A stretch of 64,000 nucleotides of DNA. Origin: Bradyrhizobium sp. ORS 285. GTDB taxonomy: Bacteria; Pseudomonadota; Alphaproteobacteria; Rhizobiales; Xanthobacteraceae. Made by a program: the position numbers and the translations under genes. The notes beneath the pieces are model-generated. The model made no database searches. It was given only the letters and a program-made list of their open reading frames with translations, and had not been told where the DNA came from. Shown in pieces: positions 37,807-47,026 of the stretch; position 1 is the first letter of the stretch, and the number at the start of each line of letters is the position of its first letter. The stretch spans positions 62,001 through 126,000 of the forward strand of contig NZ_LT859959.1 of NCBI RefSeq assembly GCF_900176205.1. Direction: 5' to 3'.

Positions 37807-38363
37807 GGCAATAAATCCTCTCTCATCCCCGCACCCTTCGTCCGCTCGTATCGGCGGGCCGCGGGGGTCCAAAACTCGTCCAGCTCGTCTCTGGGAGATG
37901 CGGTCCTATAGGGGGGACGCGGCTTTTCGTCAAGGTTTTGAAGGCCACGGCAATTGGCGGGCGTCGGGGCTTGCCAGTACCTGCGTCTGGACGCATGCCG
38001 CAGCGAGCAGGCCTGCGGCGTCGGGCCGCAATGCCGGTCGATCAGAAAAGCGGACGTATAATCAATAGTATAGCGTGCAGTTTAGACCATATAAAGGGCG
38101 CATTCGGGCGTGATGGATAGGGCACCCGCGAACCCTCCCAGCGCCAGAATGGCGGGCTCCTGGCGCGGTGCCGGAAAAAAGTGCGCGGTTCCGGCAAGTC
38201 AGAGGACGAACGTCCCAAGGGTTGTTCGGGCGCAAAGCGCTGGACAAACCGCCATTGTCGGACGGTTCGCGTTGTTCGAAGGCGTTTTTGGCTTAAGTAG
38301 CAAGGACGGCGCGTCGGATCAGTCCGACGCTCAGGCAGGCGGATCGGCAGGATCATCCCTCAC
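37807..38363. other. intergenic region upstream of the DUF3108 gene
   Basis: The 557 bp hold no convincing gene. An unusually AT-rich patch lies at 38050-38095 (cgtataatcaatagtatagc) and could hold a promoter of rpmB-distal or plus-strand genes. No tRNA or known RNA is seen. Confidence 0.4.
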
Positions 38364-39212
38364 GTGACCATCATCTCGGCTCCCTCATTCCTCTCGCGTC
38401 GCCTGATCGCGGCCGGTTCCGCCCTTTGTCTGTTGCTGCTGGCGCAGAGCGCGCAGGCGCAGGCCCGGCTGGACGCGCAATATGAGGCGTCGCTGGCCGG
38501 TATTCCCGTGGGCAAGGGCACCTGGGCCATCGAGATCGGCGACGATCAATACGGCGCCTCCGTGCAAGGCGGTACCGCGGGACTGCTGAAGAGTTTCTCG
38601 CAAGGCTCCGGCACGGGCTCAGTGCAGGGCCGCGTCGTCAACGGCGCGCTGGTCGCTCAGAGCTATCAGGCCTCGACCACCACGGGAAAGAAATCCGAGC
38701 AGATCCGCATCAATCTGCAGAACGGCACGGTGAAGGATTTCGCCATCGAACCGACCCCGCCGGTCGATGCCGACCGCATTCCGGTGACGGACGCGCACAA
38801 GCGCGGCGTGCTCGATCCGATGACGGCTTCGCTGGTGCGCGTGCCCGGCAATGGCGAACTGCTGTCGCCGGAGTCCTGTCGGGGCGCTGCGCCGATCTTC
38901 GACGGCCGGATGCGCTACGAGCTCAAGCTCGACTACAAGCGCATGGAGAACGTCAAGGCGGAGAAGGGCTATCGCGGCCCTGCGCTGGTGTGCGCGATCT
39001 ACTTCACGCCGGTCGCGGGCTACATCCCGGACCGGCCGGTGATCAAATATCTTGCCCAGGCGCGCAACATGGAAGTCTTCTTCGTGCCGCTCGCAGGCAC
39101 GCGCGTGCTGGTGCCGTTCAGGGTGGTCATCCCGACGTCGTTCGGCACCGCGATGCTGGAGGCGACGACCTTCATGACCCAGGCGACACCGCACGTCGCC
39201 AAGACGCAGTAG
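38364..39212 (+). CDS. exported DUF3108 domain protein
   Basis: The 282-residue protein starts at GTG 38364 and has a signal peptide (LIAAGSALCLLLLAQSAQAQA). The mature part matches DUF3108: RLDAQYEASLAGIPVGKGTWAIEI, MTASLVRVP, CRGAAPIFDGRMRYELKLDY and PALVCAIYFTPVAGY, with a hydrophobic C-terminal third. Its role is unknown; it is probably periplasmic or outer-membrane associated. Confidence 0.8.
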   Translation: MTIISAPSFLSRRLIAAGSALCLLLLAQSAQAQARLDAQYEASLAGIPVGKGTWAIEIGDDQYGASVQGGTAGLLKSFSQGSGTGSVQGRVVNGALVAQSYQASTTTGKKSEQIRINLQNGTVKDFAIEPTPPVDADRIPVTDAHKRGVLDPMTASLVRVPGNGELLSPESCRGAAPIFDGRMRYELKLDYKRMENVKAEKGYRGPALVCAIYFTPVAGYIPDRPVIKYLAQARNMEVFFVPLAGTRVLVPFRVVIPTSFGTAMLEATTFMTQATPHVAKTQ

Positions 39213-39773
39213 TGCAGCGGACCATCATTTTTCCGCATGTTCCATGTGCGTCGCTCCGGAAAGCGCCTCCGAGGCTGAATCCGGATTCGGGCGTGATGGC
39301 GTGACCGCGCGGCATCGGCTTGATGATGTTGCTTGAATCGTCGCAACACCTCCGATGGCACGTGACGCGGTTGCAGTGACAGCGGTTCGAGAGTGCGCTT
39401 CAGGATGCCGCTTCGTCACATCGGTGAATCCGTTTGACTCTTGCCTCGATCTGATTCGACTCAGGTGCGGCGCAAACGCGCTCCGGTTCCCTCGCAAAAG
39501 CGTTGCTTGTCGAGCCTCTGAAAACTTGATCTAGTGCTGATGAGATCGCAGAGCGCGAGATGTTGCGGTGAACGAAGCCGGAAAGACGTGGGAGTCAGCG
39601 ATTCCTTCGTGATTCGTTCTCAAGGCGTTCCGAAGCTTAAGCTGCGTGCCTATATGCGTCACAATGTGAGACAGGGTGAGGAGCGCAGCCTCTCAGTAAC
39701 GACGACAAATCCAGCATCCATCGCGCCTGACCCGCGCGCCTGCAACGCCGGCTTCGAGACCCAAATTTAACGA
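39213..39773. other. intergenic region upstream of the SUV3-like helicase
   Basis: The 561 bp hold no gene I can support. GC is lower towards the helicase start. No tRNA, riboswitch or palindromic repeat is evident. Confidence 0.45.
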
Positions 39774-42700
39774 ATGGCTTTTTCGTCCTCTTCGGCTGCC
39801 TCGCCTTTCGAGCGCATGTCCGACCGTGCACCCGACCGTGCTCCCGGAAGCGGCGTCACTGCCGTGCTCGGTCCGACCAACACCGGCAAGACTCATCTTG
39901 CGATCGAGCGCATGCTTGCGCACTCCTCCGGCATCATCGGGCTGCCGCTGCGGCTGCTCGCGCGGGAGGTCTACAACAAGATCGCCGATCGGGTCGGCAG
40001 CGAAGCTGTCGCGCTGATCACCGGCGAGGAAAAGATCAAGCCGAAAAATCCGCGCTATTGGGTCTCGACCGTCGAGGCGATGCCGCGTGATCTCGACGTG
40101 TCCTTTCTCGCCGTCGACGAAATCCAGATCGCCTCCGATCTCGAGCGCGGCCACGTCTTCACCGATCGCATCCTCAATCGCCGCGGCCGCGACGAGACGC
40201 TGCTGCTGGGCGCTGCGACGATGCGTCCGATCATCGAGCGGCTGTTGCCGGGCGCTTCGATGGTAACGCGGCCGAGATTGTCGCAGCTGGAATTCGCCGG
40301 TGACCGCAAGATCACGCGGCAGCCGCGGCGGACCGCGATCGTCGCCTTCTCCGCCGACGAGGTCTATGCGATCGCCGAATTGATCCGCCGTCAGCATGGC
40401 GGCGCGGCTGTCGTGCTCGGCTCGCTGTCGCCGCGCACGCGGAATGCTCAGGTGGCGATGTTCCAGAACGGCGACGTCGACTATCTCGTCGCCACCGACG
40501 CCGTCGGCATGGGCCTCAATCTCGACGTCGATCACGTCGCCTTTGCCTCCGACCGGAAGTATGACGGCTATCAGTTCCGCCGCCTGACGCCGTCGGAGTT
40601 TGCCCAGATCGCAGGCCGTGCCGGGCGCGCAACGCGTAACGGGACCTTCGGTACTACTGGGCGTTGCGCCCCGTTCGAGCCTGAGCTGGTGAACGCGCTC
40701 CAGAACCACACCTTCGATACCGTGAAGGTGCTGCAATGGCGCAATTCGAAGCTCGATTTCGCCTCGCTCGGCGCGCTGCAGGTGTCGCTGGCGCTGGCAC
40801 CCGGCCATGAGGCGCTGACGCGAGCGCCGATCGCCGAGGATCTGCGCGTGCTCGATCACGCCGCGCGCGACGCCGAGGTGCGCGACATGGCGCATGGCGC
40901 CGCCGCTGTCGAGCGTCTATGGGAAACCTGCCAGATTCCCGATTATCGCCGGCTGTCGCCGGCCGCGCATGCGGAGCTGGTCACCACGGTGTTCGGCTTC
41001 CTGATGCAGAAGGGGCGTATTCCCGACGCCTGGTATGCGGCCCAGGTCGACCAGGCGGACCGCATAGATGGGGACATCGACACGCTGTCAGGGCGGATTG
41101 CACAAATTCGCACCTGGACCTTTGTCGCCAATCGGCCAGATTGGCTGCGTGATCCCGACTATTGGCAGGGAATTACCCGCGAACTCGAAAATAAATTGTC
41201 AGACGCCCTTCATGAACGGCTCACAGAGCGTTTCGTTGACCGTCGTACCAGTGTATTGATGCGGCGCCTGCGGGAGAACAGTGTTTTGAATACGGAAATC
41301 GGCAAGACCGGCGAAGTGATCGTTGAAGGGCACGCGATCGGCCGCCTGGATGGATTCACCTTCGCCCCCGACGCCGCCGAAGCCGGCTCCGAGGCCAAGG
41401 CCTTGCAGGCTGCTGCCCAGAAGGCGCTGGCCGGCGAGATCGAGGCGCGTGCCGAGAAGCTGTCCAATGCGCCGGATGAGCACATCGTGCTCACTGCCGA
41501 CGGCACCATGCGCTGGACCGGCGACGCCGTCGCCAAGCTGGTGGCGGCCGATGACGCCCTGCATCCGCGACTGCGCATCATTGCCGATGAGCGGCTGACA
41601 GGTGCGGCCCGCGACAAGGTGCAGGCCCGGCTCGATCTGTGGCTCAAGACCCATATCGAGAAGCTGCTCGGCCCGCTGTTCGAACTGTCCAAGGCCGAGG
41701 ACATCACCGGTATCGCGCGTGGCATCGCCTTCCAGCTGGTGGAGGCGCTCGGCGTGATCGAGCGCGCCAAGATCGCGGGCGAGATGAAGGATCTCGACCA
41801 GCCGTCGCGTGCCACCCTGCGCAAATATGGCGTGCGGTTCGGCGCCTATCACATCTACGTCCCGGCGCTGCTCAAGCCGGCCGCGCGCGCGCTCGCTGCG
41901 CTGCTGTGGGCCGAGAAGCAGGGCAATGTCGACATGTCCGCGCTGACCGGCGCGCAGCATCTGGCAAGCTCCGGGCGCACCTCGTTCCCGGCGGACAAGG
42001 CGCTGCCGCGCGACGCCTACCGCGTGCTCGGTTATAAGCAGGCGGGTGAGCGTGCCGTGCGCGTCGACATCCTGGAGCGGCTCGCCGACCTGATTCGCCC
42101 CGCTCTGGCGTGGCGCGAGAATACGCAGGGCGAAAAGCCCGCCGGAGCGTTCGATGGTCGTGGCTTCGTCGTGACCCAGGCGATGACCTCGCTCACCGGC
42201 TCGGCCGGCGAGGATTTCGCCTCCATCCTGCGCGCGCTCGGCTACCGCATGGAGAAGCGGCCGCCGCTGCCCTCCAAACCGGTGGAGAAGCCGGCGGAGG
42301 CCGTCACATCGGAAGCCGCGCCGACCGAAGCCGCGCCGACGGAGGCCGTCGACGCCAGCGCGAGCGAGCAGACGCCGACCGTGGCCGAAGCCGCTGTGGC
42401 GCCGGTCACCGAGCAGGTGATGGCCCCGGAGGTCGCTGCGGAGCCTTCCGTCGAGCCGGCGCCGGTCTCGGCGATGTCGTCACTCCCCACGGTCGATTTC
42501 GTCACCGCTCCTCCGTCCGAGGAGACGCCTGCAGTCCAGGCTGCTGCCGTCGAGGCCGAAGCTGTGGCCGAGACCCCGGCCGACGCGCTCCCCGAAGCCG
42601 TCGCGCCGGAGGCACCGCAGCCCGAAGCAACGCCGGCTGACGTTGTGGAGCCTGCCGCCTCGGCTGAGGCCACGCCGGCTGCCGAGCCCGTGCTGGTCGA

Positions 42701-43256
42701 GGTCTGGCGTCCCGGCGGACGCTCGGAAGAGCGTCGTCCGCGCCACGAGCATCATCAGCGCAACCGCCATCACCGTCCGCAGCACGATCGCGGCCAGGCC
42801 GCCGCTAGCGGCGAGCAGGCTGCGGCGGGTGCCGCACCGGCCGAAGGCGAGGCGCGGGGAGATCGCCATCATCGCGGTCATGGCCGTCGCGACCGGGTCA
42901 AGGAGTTCGGCAAGGACTTCCGCAAGGGCTCGCCACAGGCAGGCGGCGAGGCTGCCGCCGGGGCCTCCCCGGCGCGCGAGGATCGCGGGCCGCGCCGCGA
43001 CAACGATGCCAAAGGACGCGACCAGAACCGCGACCGCAACAAGGGCGGCAAGTTCGGCGGCGACCGCGAGGGACGCGGCGGCCGCGACTTCGGCAAGGGC
43101 GGTCGCGACAAGCGCGACAGCGGCCCGGCGCTGCGCCCCTACGCCTCGAGCGGCGGCGGTGGTCGCGATCGCGACCGGCCGGCCGATCCGAATTCGCCGT
43201 TCGCCAAGCTGGCCGCGCTCAAGGAACAGCTCGCGGCCAACAACCGCAAGGACTGA
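39774..43256 (+). CDS. SUV3-like DExH RNA helicase with long disordered RNA-binding tail
   Basis: The 1160-residue protein has a superfamily 2 core: Walker A GPTNTGKT (residues 33-40), Walker B DEIQ (115-118), GAATMRP, AVGMGLNLDVDHVAF and motif VI QIAGRAGRATR (278-285). This variant set is that of mitochondrial SUV3. The core and C-terminal helical domain end near residue 825. The remaining about 330 residues are low complexity: first Ala/Glu/Pro/Val-rich, then from about 985 Arg/His/Gly/Asp-rich (HEHHQRNRHHRPQHDRG; GGDREGRGGRDFGKGGRDK), resembling RGG RNA-binding tails. The core suggests RNA unwinding in decay. The S4 protein reading frame follows its TGA in the same phase. Confidence 0.9.
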   Translation: MAFSSSSAASPFERMSDRAPDRAPGSGVTAVLGPTNTGKTHLAIERMLAHSSGIIGLPLRLLAREVYNKIADRVGSEAVALITGEEKIKPKNPRYWVSTVEAMPRDLDVSFLAVDEIQIASDLERGHVFTDRILNRRGRDETLLLGAATMRPIIERLLPGASMVTRPRLSQLEFAGDRKITRQPRRTAIVAFSADEVYAIAELIRRQHGGAAVVLGSLSPRTRNAQVAMFQNGDVDYLVATDAVGMGLNLDVDHVAFASDRKYDGYQFRRLTPSEFAQIAGRAGRATRNGTFGTTGRCAPFEPELVNALQNHTFDTVKVLQWRNSKLDFASLGALQVSLALAPGHEALTRAPIAEDLRVLDHAARDAEVRDMAHGAAAVERLWETCQIPDYRRLSPAAHAELVTTVFGFLMQKGRIPDAWYAAQVDQADRIDGDIDTLSGRIAQIRTWTFVANRPDWLRDPDYWQGITRELENKLSDALHERLTERFVDRRTSVLMRRLRENSVLNTEIGKTGEVIVEGHAIGRLDGFTFAPDAAEAGSEAKALQAAAQKALAGEIEARAEKLSNAPDEHIVLTADGTMRWTGDAVAKLVAADDALHPRLRIIADERLTGAARDKVQARLDLWLKTHIEKLLGPLFELSKAEDITGIARGIAFQLVEALGVIERAKIAGEMKDLDQPSRATLRKYGVRFGAYHIYVPALLKPAARALAALLWAEKQGNVDMSALTGAQHLASSGRTSFPADKALPRDAYRVLGYKQAGERAVRVDILERLADLIRPALAWRENTQGEKPAGAFDGRGFVVTQAMTSLTGSAGEDFASILRALGYRMEKRPPLPSKPVEKPAEAVTSEAAPTEAAPTEAVDASASEQTPTVAEAAVAPVTEQVMAPEVAAEPSVEPAPVSAMSSLPTVDFVTAPPSEETPAVQAAAVEAEAVAETPADALPEAVAPEAPQPEATPADVVEPAASAEATPAAEPVLVEVWRPGGRSEERRPRHEHHQRNRHHRPQHDRGQAAASGEQAAAGAAPAEGEARGDRHHRGHGRRDRVKEFGKDFRKGSPQAGGEAAAGASPAREDRGPRRDNDAKGRDQNRDRNKGGKFGGDREGRGGRDFGKGGRDKRDSGPALRPYASSGGGGRDRDRPADPNSPFAKLAALKEQLAANNRKD

Positions 43257-43310
43257 TCCGCGCGCGCAGCGCCGAGCCAGGGGACAACGCCGACGTCCGA
43301 CGTTCCTTCA

Positions 43311-43580
43311 GAGCGCCAGCGCCTCGACAAGTGGCTGTGGCATGCGCGGGTGGTGAAAGCCCGCACCAGCGCCGCAGCGCTGGTGTCCGCGGGCCATGTC
43401 CGCATCAACGGCGTTCGCGAGACCTCGCCCGGCCATGGCGTGAAGATCGGCGACGTGCTGACGATCGCGCTCGATCGCAATGTCCGCGTGCTCAGGGTGA
43501 CCGGCTTCGCCGAGCGCCGCGGTGACGCGACCTCGGTCCGCGGGCTATATGATGACGTCGAGGCCGGCGGGCGTTCGTGA
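43311..43580 (+). CDS. S4-domain RNA-binding protein (Hsp15/HslR-like), start codon missing
   Basis: The C-terminal about 85 residues are clear S4/Hsp15: RLDKWLWHARVVKARTSAAALVSAGHVRINGVRE, then GDVLTIALDRNVRVLRVTGFAERRG. The conserved domain begins about position 43311 (SERQRLDKW). No ATG, GTG or TTG exists in this frame between the helicase stop (43254-43256) and a GTG at 43350, which would remove the RLDKWLWHAR core. The frame is continuous with the helicase frame apart from that TGA. Either a non-standard start, TGA read-through, or a sequence error is implied. Hsp15 proteins bind stalled 50S-tRNA complexes. Confidence 0.75.
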   Translation, partial: ERQRLDKWLWHARVVKARTSAAALVSAGHVRINGVRETSPGHGVKIGDVLTIALDRNVRVLRVTGFAERRGDATSVRGLYDDVEAGGRS

Positions 43581-43694
43581 GCGGCTGTGCCAAAGCCATT
43601 TGCGATTCAGTTCTTCGCCGCGCTTCCCTTGCGGCACACCACGTCCTGCGCTAGTGCAGGCCTGCCGATTTATTGATCCGTTCCGGAGCCCTGG

Positions 43695-44033
43695 ATGACT
43701 TACGTCGTCACCGAAAACTGCATCAAATGCAAATACACCGATTGCGTTGAGGTCTGCCCGGTAGACTGCTTCTACGAGGGCGACAACATGCTGGTCATTC
43801 ATCCGGACGAATGCATCGATTGCGGCGTGTGCGAACCCGAATGCCCGGCCGACGCGATCAAGCCGGACACCGAGCCGGGGCTGGAGAAGTGGCTCGGCGT
43901 CAACGCCGAATACGCCAAGTCATGGCCGAACATTACCCAGAAGAAGGATCCGCCGGCGGACGCCAAGGAGCACGACGGCGAGGCTGGAAAGTTCGAGAAA
44001 TATTTTTCGTCCAAGGCCGGCGCCGGCGACTGA
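43695..44033 (+). CDS. fdxA: 7Fe ferredoxin FdxA
   Basis: The 112-residue protein has the 3Fe-4S/4Fe-4S arrangement [18 protein letters not shown] and [12 protein letters not shown], with the long C-terminal extension ([19 protein letters not shown]) typical of FdxA. It is a low-potential electron carrier. The helicase-S4-fdxA-carD order is, to my knowledge, common in alphaproteobacteria. A GC hairpin (44049-44069) follows. Confidence 0.95.
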   Translation: MTYVVTENCIKCKYTDCVEVCPVDCFYEGDNMLVIHPDECIDCGVCEPECPADAIKPDTEPGLEKWLGVNAEYAKSWPNITQKKDPPADAKEHDGEAGKFEKYFSSKAGAGD

Positions 44034-44048
44034 GGGATTACCATGTGA

Positions 44049-44069
44049 CCGGCGCTGAAGCAGCGCCGG
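44049..44069. terminator. GC-rich hairpin after fdxA
   Basis: ccggcgctg (44049-44057) and cagcgccgg (44061-44069) pair perfectly around AAG, 16 bp after the stop. There is no T run, so termination is uncertain. Confidence 0.45.
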
Positions 44070-44240
44070 CGGCTTGATGCGGAATCACCGGCCGATCGGA
44101 ATCGCTACGCGGAAACAATGGGCTAGGACGCATGTTGCGGTGCGGTGACAAGCGCTGCACAAGTGTTCGATTCTGGCACGCTTCACTTAACCCTAACTTC
44201 GCGGATCCGTCACAATACCGCCCCTGAGGCCTCTAAATCA

Positions 44241-44277
44241 TTGATTTTTGCGGGAAATGTGCTATATATGGCACATT
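44241..44277 (+). promoter_or_regulatory. carD promoter overlapped by a 22-bp palindrome
   Basis: TTGATT (44241-44246), a 16-bp spacer and TATATA (44263-44268) resemble a housekeeping promoter. Over the -10 box lies aatgtgc-N8-gcacatt (44256-44277), a perfect 7-bp inverted repeat that could be an operator. The placement implies transcription from about 44275, so the reading frame upstream of that is not translated. Confidence 0.5.
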
Positions 44278-44372
44278 CTCAGAGCCGAACCCGGCCATGC
44301 GTAACCTTTTTTGGCCGCCCTTTTAGGTTCCCGCAACATCAAACAGGGGCGTGGCAGTTCCGCGCGCAGGCT

Positions 44373-45362
44373 GTGTCACAGAAAACGCGTAAAAAGAGTG
44401 CTTCCAAGAGTACAAAAAAAGCCGCCGCGGCCAGCCGCAGCGTTTCCAAGGGCCGTGCCCGGGCTCCTGTAAAGGAGATTCGGGCTGCCGCAAAGGCCTC
44501 GGCTGCCAAGTCCACCAAGAACAAAAGAAGCGCAATGCCTGAAAAGACTGCCAAGACTGCCGCGAAAGCATCCGCCGCGAAAACCACTCTTGAAAAGGAC
44601 TCTGTCGCCAAGGCCGCTCCGGCCAAGGCTGCCGCTGCGCCCAAGGCCACCAAGACGGCCGTTCCTGCTGCTGCCCCTGCTGCCGCCAAGCCCCCCGTTG
44701 CCGCCAAGCCGGCTGCCCCCGCTGCGGCCGCGCCGCGCGTCGAGGAGAAGAAATTGCCGACCCAGCGCCAGGGCTTCAAGACCAACGAATTCGTCGTCTA
44801 CCCCGCTCACGGCGTCGGCCAGATCCTGGCCATCGAGGAGCAGGAGATCGCGGGCGCCAAGCTCGAACTGTTCGTCATCAACTTCATCAAGGACAAGATG
44901 ACGCTGCGCGTGCCGACCGCCAAGGTCGCCAATGTCGGCATGCGCAAGCTGTCCGAGCCGGCGCTGGTCAAGAAGGCGCTGGAGACCCTGAAGGGCCGCG
45001 CCCGCGTCAAGCGCACGATGTGGTCGCGTCGCGCCCAGGAGTACGAAGCGAAGATCAATTCGGGCGACATCGTCGCGATCGCGGAGGTCGTGCGCGATCT
45101 GTATCGTTCGGAGTCGCAGCCGGAGCAGTCCTACAGCGAACGTCAGCTGTATGAAGCCGCGCTGGACCGGCTGTCGCGCGAGATCGCGGTCGTGCAGCAC
45201 TCGACCGAGACCGAGGCCGTCAAGGAGATCGAGACGCAGCTCGCCAAGAGCCCGCGTCGCGGTGCCAAGACCGAGGCCGACGCGGTGGCTGAGGGCGATG
45301 CCGACGCCGAGGGTGACGACATCGACGGCGACGACACCGCCGTGGCGGATGAAGCCGCCTGA
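44373..45362 (+). CDS. carD: CarD family transcription regulator with histone-like N-terminal region
   Basis: The CarD core lies in the second half: QGFKTNEFVVYPAHGVGQILAIEEQEIAGAKLELFVINFIKDKMTLRVPTAKV (RNA polymerase-interacting Tudor-like domain), then a helical DNA-binding domain (RRAQEYEAKINSGDIVAIAEVVRDLYR) and an acidic tail. CarD binds the RNAP beta subunit and stabilises open complexes, for example at rRNA promoters. Upstream is a long Lys/Ala/Pro-rich region like histone H1 tails. Codon use and composition are continuous back to GTG 44373; ATG 44535 is a conservative alternative, leaving a shorter head. Starts at 44145 or 44268 are excluded by the promoter. Confidence 0.85.
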   Translation: MSQKTRKKSASKSTKKAAAASRSVSKGRARAPVKEIRAAAKASAAKSTKNKRSAMPEKTAKTAAKASAAKTTLEKDSVAKAAPAKAAAAPKATKTAVPAAAPAAAKPPVAAKPAAPAAAAPRVEEKKLPTQRQGFKTNEFVVYPAHGVGQILAIEEQEIAGAKLELFVINFIKDKMTLRVPTAKVANVGMRKLSEPALVKKALETLKGRARVKRTMWSRRAQEYEAKINSGDIVAIAEVVRDLYRSESQPEQSYSERQLYEAALDRLSREIAVVQHSTETEAVKEIETQLAKSPRRGAKTEADAVAEGDADAEGDDIDGDDTAVADEAA

Positions 45363-45400
45363 TCACTCGTTAGCGCGTTTTCGAATTAGTTACTTACGAA

Positions 45401-45427
45401 AGCCCGGCCGCAAGGTCGGGCTTTTTT
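45401..45427 (+). terminator. Rho-independent terminator of carD
   Basis: agcccggcc-gcaa-ggtcgggct followed by TTTTT: a near-perfect stem with a GCAA tetraloop (one G-T pair) and a T run, 38 bp after the carD stop. Confidence 0.9.
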
Positions 45428-45443
45428 GCGAGGCCGTGAGGTC

Positions 45444-45965
45444 ATGCCGGCTGCCATGCGCTCCACCAAGCGGCTCCGCACCTTCTGTCGGTTCGCCAGC
45501 CTTCTCGCCTATGGCGGGGCGCTCTCGATTTACCATCATGCGCAGCCGATAGCGGCGAAGGCCTACAACGAACCTTGTGCGGGCCAAGGCATGCTCTTCG
45601 GCGAGCCGACGTCCGTCGGCGCGCTCTTGCTCGTGCTGCTCGTCGCTGCCGTTCCAGTGCTGCTCGTCCGCGGCACTGCCAGCGTCATGCTGAACCTGGG
45701 GCTCGGACTTGTCGAATTGGTGGCTGCGATGTCGTTGCTCGCCACCGCTGGCCGGCCGCCCTATGAATGCTTCACCCAGGCCGGGACCTACGAAGACCAT
45801 GTCTCGGGGCTCGGCGAGTTCGAGCTCGCGTCAGTGCTGCTCGTTCTGCTCTCCCATCTCCTGCTTGCGGTTGATCTGCTCACCAGGATGGTGCGAGGTT
45901 TGATGGCGCGGAGCAGCGCCGAGGACTCCGGATCGCAGCTTTCACGCATCACGACGCGGTCGTGA
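45444..45965 (+). CDS. membrane protein of unknown function
   Basis: The 173-residue product has about four hydrophobic segments, the strongest SVGALLLVLLVAAVPVLLV and ELASVLLVLLSHLLLAVDLL, with two Cys in loops (EPCAG, PYECFTQ). No family is recognised. ATG 45444 is used; a TTG at 45426 begins in the terminator's T run and is unlikely. Confidence 0.55.
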   Translation: MPAAMRSTKRLRTFCRFASLLAYGGALSIYHHAQPIAAKAYNEPCAGQGMLFGEPTSVGALLLVLLVAAVPVLLVRGTASVMLNLGLGLVELVAAMSLLATAGRPPYECFTQAGTYEDHVSGLGEFELASVLLVLLSHLLLAVDLLTRMVRGLMARSSAEDSGSQLSRITTRS

Positions 45966-45995
45966 TACGACCAGACCAGAAGACGGCTCCCGGGA

Positions 45996-46976
45996 TCACC
46001 CCTCAGGATTGGCCTGCACCAACTGGATCGTGATCGGACGGAGCAGCAGCTGGTTCAGCTCGGGAATGCGCGACGCAAGGAGGCGACGTGGCCCGACCTC
46101 CGTGCCCCAGAGCGCGAAGGCGCGCCAATCGACGCTGAACACCGCCAGTGCCGCCGCATCGGCTCGTTCAAGCCGGGACATCTGCTCGTCGATCGACCGC
46201 TGAGGACCATAATCGTCGAGCACGAGCTCCGGCTCCGCGATCGGAGGCAGCGCCCGGTACCCGGCCTGCTTGATCCAGGCCAGCCCCTCATTCGTGACGG
46301 CACAGCAGTGCGGCATGCCACCGAAGCCGCCGCCACGCAGTCCTCGCTCGATCCACCAGTCGTTCTGCCAGAACAGCATGCCCTCCAGCCGTTCGAAGTG
46401 CTCGTTCCAGCCGCCGGCCCTCCAGACCATCTTCATCGCGGGAATGCGCCACTCCTCACCTTTGGCGGTGAAGTAGACGTGCCTCGTGCCCTGACGGCCA
46501 CCCGCCTGCGTCCGCTCATTGCCGGACGGCTCGAGCTCGACCTCCTTGTGCAGCAGGCCGGCCGCGACCCAGTGGTCGAACCGCTCCTCGCCTTCAAAGC
46601 TCATGGGCGGATAGGGCTCGATGAACCGCGCCAGTTTCTTGCGGCCGTCGAGCAGCAGCGGCAGCTCGTAGCCGGTGTGGATCAGATAGGGGGCCTGCTG
46701 GATCGATGGGATGCGATCGACGATGAACTCGCGATCGGGGAAGTCGAGGGCAGCCCAGTCGAGGCTGATCCCGAACGCCTCGCAGAGCTTCAGCGCTTCG
46801 GCATCGTTGAGATAGAAGATCTTCTGATCCAGCTCGGCCTCTTCGGTTGCGCCGAGCAGGTCGCAAAGCCGAAGACGATCGGTGACCGCGAAACGGGCCT
46901 GCAACACCGGGCACCATTGCTCACGATCGAACAAAGATAACAGGAACAGGTGAGGCGTCGGGGAGGGAGAGGTCAT
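45996..46976 (-). CDS. hypothetical soluble protein
   Basis: The 326-residue protein has no signal peptide, no transmembrane segment and no motif I recognise. It is rich in Trp and Arg (MKMVWRAGGWNEHFERLEGMLFWQNDWW) and has DDYGPQRSIDEQMSRLERADAAALAVF near the C-terminus. Good coding composition and a length without shadows support it. Its neighbours suggest nothing specific. Confidence 0.6.
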   Translation of the reverse strand: MTSPSPTPHLFLLSLFDREQWCPVLQARFAVTDRLRLCDLLGATEEAELDQKIFYLNDAEALKLCEAFGISLDWAALDFPDREFIVDRIPSIQQAPYLIHTGYELPLLLDGRKKLARFIEPYPPMSFEGEERFDHWVAAGLLHKEVELEPSGNERTQAGGRQGTRHVYFTAKGEEWRIPAMKMVWRAGGWNEHFERLEGMLFWQNDWWIERGLRGGGFGGMPHCCAVTNEGLAWIKQAGYRALPPIAEPELVLDDYGPQRSIDEQMSRLERADAAALAVFSVDWRAFALWGTEVGPRRLLASRIPELNQLLLRPITIQLVQANPEG

Positions 46977-47026
46977 GGCCGATATTGCACTCTCCAGGCG
47001 CCGGCTCCCGAACCCTCAGCTTCCTG

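Noticed and set aside
44145..44372. CarD starting at 44145 (405 residues)
   Set aside because: The promoter at 44241-44268 lies inside this extension, and its residues do not share the Lys/Ala composition that begins near 44373.
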